NCBI RefSeq assembly: GCF_000236565.1
Contig: NZ_AHAM01000187.1
Coordinates: 1-34,106 of the forward strand
Length of the DNA stretch: 34,106 nucleotides
Direction of reading: 5' to 3'
Source: Mesorhizobium alhagi CCNWXJ12-2
GTDB lineage: Bacteria; Pseudomonadota; Alphaproteobacteria; Rhizobiales; Rhizobiaceae
This document shows, in pieces, positions 17,567 to 24,111 of the stretch (positions are counted from its first letter, which is position 1; every line of letters starts with the position of its first letter). The notes under the pieces were generated by a model, which did not search any database, was not told where the DNA came from, and saw nothing but the letters and a program-made list of their open reading frames with translations. The position numbers and the translations under genes were made by a program.

Positions 17567-17936
17567 TGGTCAGCATCAAGCCACGTAGAAAGACTGAGCA
17601 CTCGTCCTACTAACTTTGTCATTTGGCGTCCTCCGCAGATGCTTCAGGTTTCGACAAATTATGTTGTTGCTTACCATTCGCAGCCGTTTTGGAGTTGCTA
17701 AGAGTCTATGAATTTCTTTGAAGAATCTGTTGCAACGCCTGCACGCGAATTGGCGAGGTGCTGATCAGGCAGCGAGATTGGCGAACTGCTTGGGCCCGGG
17801 AAGGATTCGGATTGAAAGCGTATCTCGCTTGTCGTTTTTGCATCACGGCTGTTTGGCGTCAGCGCCAGTGAGACAGAATTGGCTTAGCGAAGAAGGGAGG
17901 ATTTCTGGCTCATCGGAGCCCTTCACAGGAGCGAAG
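17567..17936. other. upstream region of the glyA-metK operon, no gene seen (370 bp)
   Basis: This stretch must hold the operon promoter on the minus strand. I see no SAM- or SAH-riboswitch pattern that I can support and no clear paired -35/-10. A short plus-strand frame at 17708 (MNFFEESVATPARELARC) is unrecognised and may be the broken start of an unrelated gene. The last 60 bases probably belong to the end of the IS3 element. Confidence 0.4.
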
Positions 17937-18218
17937 ATGAGACAGAAGGCCGGGACACCGAAACCGTCTGTAGAGATGGTCATCAAGGACATCCGCCGCG
18001 CCACCCGCAAGCAGTATGGAGCGGAAGAGAAGATCCGTATCGTGCTGGAAGGTCTGCGCGGCGAGGAAATCGATCGCCGCGCTGTGCCGGTGCGAAGGAA
18101 TTGCCGAGAGCCTTTATTACAACTGGTCGAAGGAATTCCTCGAGGCCGGCAAGAAGCGGCTGGCGGGTGACACGGCGCGCGCCGCCACCACCGACGAGGT
18201 CGCCGCGAGACGCGCGTG
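17937..18218 (+). pseudogene. IS3-family OrfA, frameshifted, OrfB absent
   Basis: MRQKAGTPKPSVEMVIKDIR at 17937 leads to YGAEEKIRIVLEGLRGEE. A shift at about 18068 moves the frame to SIAALCRCEGIAESLYYNWS and KEFLEAGKKRLAGDTARAAT. Together they form the helix-turn-helix OrfA of an IS3-family element. Homology ends at about 18205, where the leucine-zipper part and the whole catalytic OrfB should follow. An IS1380 element begins 14-30 bases later. Confidence 0.8.
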
Positions 18219-18231
18219 ACGGCAAGTTCCT

Positions 18232-19857
18232 CTAGCCGGGTTTATGCACGGCGCTGGACGTTTGGCGGCCTGAGGTGGTGATCTGGTCGCCGTTTCGGTT
18301 CTTTTTGACAAGCTGCTTGGGCGCCGGCGGTGATCCGTCGTGGTGGAAAGCGGGGGTTTGCAGGTTGCGGTCGGCGGGTTCGTTTCGGGGCGTTGGCGCC
18401 CCATCGGCTACGTCACGAGCCGCGGGATCCGATCAAGCACGATGCGCAGGATGCGCTGGTCCGGCAGGAGGTCGGCAGGTGCAGGCGGATCTGGGTTTTC
18501 ATCTCGACCACGCGCGCGGCGATCTTAATGAGGCGCAGTCGCAGCGTGTCGAATTGGGCGACTGCGAAGCTCGAGCGTTTCGGCATTGCGGCGCGCAGGC
18601 CCCACATAAGCCAGTAGGCGCCGGCATGCAGGAACAACCGGAACTGGTTGGCCGTCGCTCTTGTGCAGGAGGTGCGGTCGGCGGCGAGATGCGTCTTCCA
18701 CGACTTGATGTGGTTCTCGGCAGCGCCGCGCCGGCAGTAGACATCCTCGTAGAGCGCCTTGGCCTTGCCACCGGCAAGGTTGGTGACGATGAAGCGGGTG
18801 TCGGCGCCTTGGGCGCCGACCTCGACCCGGGCGATGATGCGCTCGACACGGCTCCAGCTGCCGGCGCCGTCAAAGAATTCCTTGAACCTGCGGACCTTGT
18901 CCGTCTTCGCCGACGCTTCAAAACGCGCCAGCGTGCTGACCTCCAGGTCCGCGACATGCTTGCGCAATGTGGTGGTGGACGCCACGCCGAGAATGAAGTC
19001 GACACCGTTGGCGCGGCACCAGTCGATGACCGGCGGGCTGCAATAATGGCTGTCGGCCCGGATCAGGATCCGGGTGTTCGGCCAATTGCTCCGGATCGCC
19101 CGCACCAGGCGGCGCAGGTGGGGGCAGATTTCTGCCCCACTCGGCCGCTTGGCCGGCCGCAGAACCGCACCGATGAAGCGGCCATCGCCATCGAACACCA
19201 CGATCGGCTGGAAGCCGTACTCGTCGTGATGGGCATTGAACAGGCGGAGCTGCTGGCCGCCATGCACGGCATCAAACGTGTCGTCAACGTCGAGCACGAT
19301 CCGCTTCGGCACCTGCCGGAAGGAGGCGCAGTAGAGATCGACCATAGCCCGACCCATCGCAACCAGCTCCCGCATGCCGGGCAGGTTCTCTAGCCGGCAC
19401 AGCGTCGACTGGGAGGCCAGATCGCGACCCGAAGGCAGCGCATCCTGGGCCATCTTGAAGGCCGGATCGCAGCGCAACCGGTTGGCGTCGTTGCCATCCT
19501 CATAGCCGGCGGCAATCATCTTCATGCGGAAGCCGATCATATCGGCCACGCTGTGGACGACCTGGTCCGGGCAGCGCGGATCGTCGATGCAGCGCGCCAG
19601 ACGGTCAGCCACACGCAGCCGTTTCTCCACCTCGGCCAGAGCGAGAACCCCACCGTTGGACGACAGCATGCCGCCGTCGAAGCGGGCAACGACGGCCTTG
19701 CCGCCGACAGATGACAAACCGCTCAGCGGCAGCGTAAGATCATTCATGGCGGGTGTGGTCTCCGGAAATGATTCGGATCGGCCTTAGCAACCAAATCCTA
19801 CGTCATTTCAACGGCTTGCACCACATCCGCCAACCCGCCGTGAATTTTTCAGGCTAG
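18232..19857 (-). mobile_element. IS1380-family element with inverted ends
   Basis: Left end CCGGGTTTATGCACGGCG after CTAG (18232-18235) and right end CGCCGTGAATTTTTCAGG before CTAG (19854-19857, the last base of the repeat shared in counting) are imperfect inverted repeats. Both are flanked by CTAG, a likely 4-bp target duplication. The element is about 1.6 kb with one transposase gene on the minus strand. Confidence 0.7.
18413..19747 (-). CDS. IS1380-family transposase
   Basis: 444 residues, near full length for the IS1247-like group. MNDLTLPLSGLSSVGGKAVV starts at 19747. DDE residues are visible: RIVLDVDDTFDAVHGGQQLR (Asp), ILIRADSHYCSPPVIDWC (Asp) and EDVYCRRGAAENHIKSWKTH (Glu). The last ~20 residues are out of family frame: the other frame gives PDQRILRIVLDRIPRLVT and a stop, the usual C-terminus. 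A one-base deletion at about 18470 is therefore likely. Catalytic parts are intact; loss of the normal last residues may or may not matter. Confidence 0.88.
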   Translation of the reverse strand: MNDLTLPLSGLSSVGGKAVVARFDGGMLSSNGGVLALAEVEKRLRVADRLARCIDDPRCPDQVVHSVADMIGFRMKMIAAGYEDGNDANRLRCDPAFKMAQDALPSGRDLASQSTLCRLENLPGMRELVAMGRAMVDLYCASFRQVPKRIVLDVDDTFDAVHGGQQLRLFNAHHDEYGFQPIVVFDGDGRFIGAVLRPAKRPSGAEICPHLRRLVRAIRSNWPNTRILIRADSHYCSPPVIDWCRANGVDFILGVASTTTLRKHVADLEVSTLARFEASAKTDKVRRFKEFFDGAGSWSRVERIIARVEVGAQGADTRFIVTNLAGGKAKALYEDVYCRRGAAENHIKSWKTHLAADRTSCTRATANQFRLFLHAGAYWLMWGLRAAMPKRSSFAVAQFDTLRLRLIKIAARVVEMKTQIRLHLPTSCRTSASCASCLIGSRGS

Positions 19858-19960
19858 GAGCCGATGGATGTTCGTGATCGTATTCGGTCCCTGGCAGGCG
19901 GGCTTGGAAGTCGAAGCGGCCGCTTGAAGGGTCAGATCCTCTGCGCAGCTAAGCGGCCCT

Positions 19961-20059
19961 ACGCGCAAACATAGTTGCGCATAGGAGGTATATAGCTGCG
20001 CATAGACTTTAAAATTGCGCGTAGGTGCGCTTAAATTGCGCATAGAGTGTTATGCGCAA
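19961..20059. repeat. array of 10-bp repeats at about 20-bp spacing
   Basis: Four direct copies of (T/C)TGCGC(A/G)TAG start at 19975, 19996, 20015 and 20036, that is 21, 19 and 21 bases apart, about two helical turns. Inverted copies of the core flank the array: ACGCGCAA at 19961-19968 and ATGCGCAA at 20052-20059. The DNA between copies is AT-rich. It resembles an iteron or recombinase-binding array, or the end of a multi-recombinase element. No gene overlaps it. Confidence 0.75.
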
Positions 20060-20089
20060 ACAAAGGGAGGCGAAGTGGTACGCTGCATC

Positions 20090-20345
20090 CTAGTGGATTG
20101 ATTCCAACGTTTGGAACCCGCGGTTTCGGGCGGCGATGATGTCATCGGGGTTGGCTTTCCAGATGAATGGTTGCGGGTTGTCGGCATTGTATTCGCGGAT
20201 GAAGCGGTTGATGGCGGCCTGAAGATCGACAACGGAATGGAAGACGCCGTGCTTGAGCCTGCGCCGGGTGAGTTTGGCGAAGAAGCCCTCGACGGCGTTG
20301 AGCCAGGAGCAGGATGTTGGGGTGAAATGGATTCGGGTCAAGGAG
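20090..20345 (-). pseudogene. IS630-family transposase, C-terminal fragment
   Basis: The minus-strand frame gives RIHFTPTSCSWLNAVEGFFA (the Glu is the last DDE residue), KLTRRRLKHGVFHSVVDLQA, AINRFIREYNADNPQPFIWK and ARNRGFQTLESIH. These are the last ~83 residues of an IS630-type transposase. Everything before about 20345 is missing. It appears to be a different subtype from the IS630 N-terminal fragment at 31.4 kb. Confidence 0.85.
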
Positions 20346-20693
20346 CGAACAACGCCCGAAGTATCGTTCGTGGACCCAAGAGCGAACGCATATAGAGCGG
20401 CAGCTGTCAGACTTGCGCCACATTCCGGTCGTTGAGCAGACTAGGCGGCGTTCTAGAAGCTGCAGTCGTTGCGGCAATCGATAATCCAGAAATGACTCCG
20501 CGGTCCCTCGTTGATGGGACGGAGGGCTTCACTATGGGTCGTCGCCAAAAGTCACATATTGGTTGGGCGTGGGATGATCGAGCGACGCTTCGATACGGTT
20601 CGGCTTGAAACCGCACGGTTTCTCTTGAAGTCGAGCGGTTTTAATATATTCTGGTGGTTCGGGCTGCCAGATTAGCCGCAAGCGAGGTGCCAA
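20346..20693. other. boundary region left of the defence block, no gene seen (348 bp)
   Basis: No protein family is recognised in any frame. It must contain the promoter of the 20694 gene; an AT-rich TTTTAATATATT at about 20638-20650, preceded by TTGAAG at about 20622, is the most promoter-like element, but the spacing is short. The repeated CTTGAA and (A)CGGTTT words here may be regulatory. Confidence 0.4.
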
Positions 20694-21122
20694 ATGACCG
20701 ATAGGCAAAAATTCAGTGACACCGTCACGCCGTTAGTCAAGCTGATCGAGAAACCAGCAAGGGACGACCTCCTTGAGGCGTTAGCGCTGATAGGTGAGAT
20801 CGACATCGACGTTGTCTCGGCTGAACAAGCCAACAAAGGGGTGCCAACCCTTCGAAGAGCGTCTAGGGAGGGCGTTCCATCCCTAATTGTCAATCGCGGC
20901 AAACTCCGTTCCCTTAAAGATACGGACATTATGATGTCGCTCGATCAGCTCATGAAGCTCATAGGTACGGTCTATGAAAGCGCTGAGAGACACGTCGCGA
21001 GCCGCAGGGCTGCCGACGCGCTCCTCAGCCAATTGGAGCCCACGGACCCATCAGTTGCGAAAATGCGGATCGCGCGGCGCCAGTCTGAAGAAACCATCGG
21101 TGGGCGTAGGCACCTTACTTAA
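20694..21122 (+). CDS. uncharacterised 142-residue protein, first gene of patatin operon
   Basis: Start at 20694 with GAGGTG six bases upstream. Not recognised. It is predicted mostly helical and soluble: KFSDTVTPLVKLIEKPARDD, ALALIGEIDIDVVSAEQANK, a Lys/Arg-rich middle (IVNRGKLRSLKDTDIMMSLD), and a charged C-terminus with RIARRQSEETIGGRR. One base separates its stop from the next ATG, so it is co-translated with the PIN-like gene. Its size and position, just before a toxin-fold gene, would suit an antitoxin or DNA-binding partner, but there is no recognisable antitoxin motif. Function unknown. Confidence 0.7.
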   Translation: MTDRQKFSDTVTPLVKLIEKPARDDLLEALALIGEIDIDVVSAEQANKGVPTLRRASREGVPSLIVNRGKLRSLKDTDIMMSLDQLMKLIGTVYESAERHVASRRAADALLSQLEPTDPSVAKMRIARRQSEETIGGRRHLT

Positions 21123-21123
21123 C

Positions 21124-21648
21124 ATGGCGGCTTATCTGCTCGGCTCCCAGGCCGTCCTCGACATTGCGAAGAACCTCAATCTCCCAGCCGAAAAATGGCT
21201 GAGAGCTGCCGGCGAACGTCGCATCATTGAGGACGACCTGTGCATAAGCTCCGTCGTTCCTATGACCGTCATGCATACCATCGACTCGTGGATCCACGAG
21301 GCGCGCCGGCAGCGAAGTGGTAGCCTAGCAGCACTCGGCGCGATGAAGCGGAATGCTGAACGTTTCCTCGGTGCATTCATGCAAAATGACCGGATCATTC
21401 CAATGGATCACAAAATCGCTGAGCGCTGGGGTGACCTTCTCGACATGGATATTGTCTATGCTGACGAGGACGGCGCCACTTATGGAGTTGGCAGTGCTGA
21501 GAAGGTCGAACTTGCGACCGCGTCAGTCGGTCGGGATGGCCGGCCTTTCATCTATGTTGACCGACTGCAGGCGGCGCATACCCTCGTGCCGAATCTCGTT
21601 GTCGAATGCCCTTTCGAGTTCGCGGCCTCGCTTGAGGCGGACAAGTGA
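21124..21648 (+). CDS. PIN-domain-like protein with degenerate active site
   Basis: 174 residues. The layout resembles a PIN ribonuclease such as VapC: MAAYLLGSQAVLDIAKNLNL at the start, LCISSVVPMTVMHTIDSWIH, then RIIPMDHKIAERWGDLLDMD and a C-terminal LVPNLVVECPFEFAAS. In active PIN proteins the first strand ends in DTN and a Glu follows the second strand. Here those positions read GSQ and VMH, and the third Asp region reads KVELATASV. If the fold call is right, the nuclease is probably inactive and may act as a binding or sensing module. ATG 21124 is one base after the upstream stop, and the stop overlaps the patatin GTG. The fold assignment is by pattern only. Confidence 0.6.
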   Translation: MAAYLLGSQAVLDIAKNLNLPAEKWLRAAGERRIIEDDLCISSVVPMTVMHTIDSWIHEARRQRSGSLAALGAMKRNAERFLGAFMQNDRIIPMDHKIAERWGDLLDMDIVYADEDGATYGVGSAEKVELATASVGRDGRPFIYVDRLQAAHTLVPNLVVECPFEFAASLEADK

Positions 21649-22604
21649 ACGAGGGGCCAACGGCTATCGACCGCTACCAAATTCTGGCGCTAAGCGGTGG
21701 CGGCTTTCGCGGGCTGTTCACTGGAGAATACCTCAGACGGTGCGAAGAGTTTTACTCACTTAAAATTCATGAGCGCTTCGATCTGATCGCTGGAACCTCA
21801 ATCGGCGCATTGCTCGCAGCAGGCTTTGCGCTGGGGCGGCCTGCAGCGGACCCGTGTGAGGCGATGATCGCCTATGGGCCACGAATCTTTGCACGCTCGC
21901 CAATGACCTTCCCTAGGCGTCTTCTTCGTGGATCTCCGTATGACACCACGATACTAGAAGAGGCGATCGAGGCAGTGCTGACGCCAGACGGCGCGAACAT
22001 GCCCCTGAACGAGATTGACCACCCGCTGATGATCACCGCTGTCAACTACACACAAGGATCATCAACGATCTTCAGGTCGAGAGGTCTTGCCCAAAGCCGC
22101 GCATCGGACGTGCGCGTCAAAGACGCAGTGCTCGCGAGCGCGGCGGCTCCAACCTTCTTCCCCTTGAGGAAATTGAAGACAGACCAATTTGCCGACGGCG
22201 GCCTTATCGCCAATGCACCTGATTTGCTTGCCATCACTGATACGATTGCGGCCAGACGTGCACCGCTAGACTCAATTTATCTGCTGTCGGTAGGCACCGC
22301 AGCAAGGCGAAAAGGGGCAGCACTTCACGAACGTCCGCTGTCTCCGTCCATCTTGTCGTGGTTCTTCGTGCGGGGATTGGTGCAAACCATCATGTCAGCC
22401 CAGGAGGATCTCACGATTAAAAGCGCTGCCCAGTTGCTTGGCGAGCGGCACCTTCGCATCGACGAAGAGCCGGCCCAGCAGCAAGTCGCCGCTATTGCCG
22501 AACTCGACTATGCAACCAGCCGCTCGATCGAAACGCTGATATCGCTTGCATCGCAAGCTTTTGAGAGAACCGGACGGGAGCGAAAATTGCGCGCCTTCTT
22601 TTAG
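21645..22604 (+). CDS. patatin-like phospholipase
   Basis: 319 residues with the Ser-Asp dyad of patatins: oxyanion loop SGGGFRG (17-23), nucleophile elbow GTSIG with Ser52, AAPTFFP (168-174), and the dyad Asp in DGG (184-186). It should hydrolyse acyl chains of membrane lipids. There is no signal peptide. GTG 21645 overlaps the stop of the PIN-like gene (GTGA), so translation is coupled. Patatin effectors such as CapV act in CBASS, where a cyclic nucleotide activates them to damage the membrane and abort infection. No cyclase is encoded next to it here, so activation may come from its operon partners. Its stop is one base from that of the convergent metallopeptidase gene. Confidence 0.85.
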   Translation: MNEGPTAIDRYQILALSGGGFRGLFTGEYLRRCEEFYSLKIHERFDLIAGTSIGALLAAGFALGRPAADPCEAMIAYGPRIFARSPMTFPRRLLRGSPYDTTILEEAIEAVLTPDGANMPLNEIDHPLMITAVNYTQGSSTIFRSRGLAQSRASDVRVKDAVLASAAAPTFFPLRKLKTDQFADGGLIANAPDLLAITDTIAARRAPLDSIYLLSVGTAARRKGAALHERPLSPSILSWFFVRGLVQTIMSAQEDLTIKSAAQLLGERHLRIDEEPAQQQVAAIAELDYATSRSIETLISLASQAFERTGRERKLRAFF

Positions 22605-22605
22605 T

Positions 22606-23754
22606 TTAGCGGCGGGCCATTGTGCTCACGAGGAGCCGCATTTGCTCCCGCTCCCAGACACTATAGTGTTCCGGGTCCTCCCAGAATGACCTCCAAGCCT
22701 TGTCAAGCCGATCTGACCACGGTGTCAGCGCGCCCGGAACAGCCAGGTTGATACCCATCGCTTCAATGCCGCCATGGGCGATATCGACAATCTTTTCGAT
22801 GAGGTCGTCGGAATAACATTGCCGGTATTCGGGTTCGGCCCGCTCACCGCGGTGATCCATCAGGTTCGTCCAGGCCGTACGGAGCACAGCGCATTCCTCG
22901 TCGAAACCGATCCGGGTCAGGGCGGAAAGGATGATGCGCATACGTGCATCATCGGCAGGGGGGGGGTCGAGCCGGTCCAACGAGACCGAGAAGGCATGCT
23001 GCCCCTTTTTGATCGCAAGGTGATAATGTGACCATGCGTAAGCAGGTCCGCAGCTCAGCGCCGCAAACACGTCGCAAAAGCTTTCCTCCAGCCAATATGT
23101 TTGCCAAAGCTTTCCCCAGCGCAAGAACTGATCCTCAATGGCTCGCACTGCACGCGCTCTTTTTGCATCCAGGATCGCTTTGGCTGTGTGATGAACCACA
23201 GCGATCTTGGCTATTGTGAACGCCTTCCGATAAGGCTCGAGCACAGGTCGATCATCATAGGTTACATGCAAAAGCGGATGTGCGAGTTCGTGGTAGATAT
23301 CTGCCAGATGAAGAAAATAGCTGCCTTCGAGAAGCGGCACGATCAACAGGTTATAATCAGCGAGGATGCCAAAGTGGGATGCCGACAGGTGTGTTACGAT
23401 GGGCGGGACAAGCGGGTAGGATATGTCGCTACAGATCGAACGCACGACGGCGTTGACGAATTCTGCTTCAGGCTGAACCGTGGCGAGGGCAGTCGCACCG
23501 ATTGTTTCGATTTCCTCCAGGCGGTCGCAGTACCTCCTGAATTCGCGAAGCCGGCGCGGGGACTGAAGCTTTTCGTCGACGATCAACTCCTGCTGAAGCT
23601 TTCGTAGCCCGGTGAGGGTCTCCGAAAGTTTTTGGGTGCAATGCTGCCTTAGTCCGTCATAGTCGCGATGGTGGGCTTTGTCGAAGAGCATGCTGAGCGC
23701 CCTGGCACGTTCGATCGTCTGCGAGATCGATCCTGCGAGATATTGCTCCAGCAT
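22606..23754 (-). CDS. putative HExxH metallopeptidase in the Argonaute operon
   Basis: 382 residues, not recognised as a named family. IYHELAHPLLH holds a zinc-site HExxH (H155, E156, H159). WLEESFCDVFAAL follows 65 residues later and gives ExxxD (E224, D228), the third-ligand arrangement of gluzincin peptidases. The N-terminal ~110 residues are helical and rich in charged residues (EKLQSPRRLREFRRYCDRLE). No signal peptide or membrane segment is seen, so it would act in the cytoplasm. It is the last gene of the operon; its ATG directly follows the stop of the 118-residue gene. A protease effector triggered by Argonaute would be a new combination as far as I know. It could alternatively be a non-catalytic zinc protein. 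Confidence 0.7.
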   Translation of the reverse strand: MLEQYLAGSISQTIERARALSMLFDKAHHRDYDGLRQHCTQKLSETLTGLRKLQQELIVDEKLQSPRRLREFRRYCDRLEEIETIGATALATVQPEAEFVNAVVRSICSDISYPLVPPIVTHLSASHFGILADYNLLIVPLLEGSYFLHLADIYHELAHPLLHVTYDDRPVLEPYRKAFTIAKIAVVHHTAKAILDAKRARAVRAIEDQFLRWGKLWQTYWLEESFCDVFAALSCGPAYAWSHYHLAIKKGQHAFSVSLDRLDPPPADDARMRIILSALTRIGFDEECAVLRTAWTNLMDHRGERAEPEYRQCYSDDLIEKIVDIAHGGIEAMGINLAVPGALTPWSDRLDKAWRSFWEDPEHYSVWEREQMRLLVSTMARR

Positions 23755-24111
23755 TCACCGTCCCATACGATGCGCGATCGCCGTTCGTTGACGCTCGATA
23801 TGAGAGGAAAGGTTGGCGATGCGCGCGATCAGGGTAGGATCGATGCTCCCTGCTAACAAACGCTGCGCCAGATCGTCCAGGTTGTCTACCGGCTGACCGA
23901 GATCATCACTCAGCATGTCCGCAAGTTGAATAGCCCTCAGCGACATATCCGGATTGAAGCCAGCGGAAATCTCGGCAAGCAGCCTAACAAGTCTTTCACG
24001 ATGTAGTGAGACCTGCTTCTTGGTCTGCAGATCTACGATGACGTCGTCAAGCAGGGTGGCGTAGTCCTCGAAGGAAGAATGAACGCTAGACAACAGCCCA
24101 AGCTCGCTCAT
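23755..24111 (-). CDS. uncharacterised 118-residue helical protein in the Argonaute operon
   Basis: Not recognised. It is predicted mostly helical: FEDYATLLDDVIVDLQTKKQ, ERLVRLLAEISAGFN, MSLRAIQLADMLSDDLGQPV and LIARIANLSSHIERQRTAIA. It is acidic in the middle and has no Cys. ATG overlaps the Argonaute stop (ATGA), and the following ATG is directly after its stop, so it is translationally coupled on both sides. Position between Argonaute and the putative peptidase suggests an adaptor or an inhibitor of one of them; that is inference. Confidence 0.75.
   Translation of the reverse strand: MSELGLLSSVHSSFEDYATLLDDVIVDLQTKKQVSLHRERLVRLLAEISAGFNPDMSLRAIQLADMLSDDLGQPVDNLDDLAQRLLAGSIDPTLIARIANLSSHIERQRTAIAHRMGR

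Noticed and set aside
17567-17700. SAM-II or SAH riboswitch upstream of the glyA-metK operon
   Set aside because: No conserved core or pseudoknot pairing that I could support was found.
18275-19393. Plus-strand open frame of 372 codons
   Set aside because: Antisense to the IS1380 transposase, whose DDE motifs are clear on the other strand.
19961-20059. CRISPR array
   Set aside because: Repeats are only 10 bp with ~10-bp gaps, too short for repeat and spacer units, and no adaptation or effector genes other than the distant Cas4-like protein are present.
21645-22604. CBASS system based on the patatin gene
   Set aside because: No CD-NTase or ubiquitin-like partner genes are adjacent, so only the effector type is shared.
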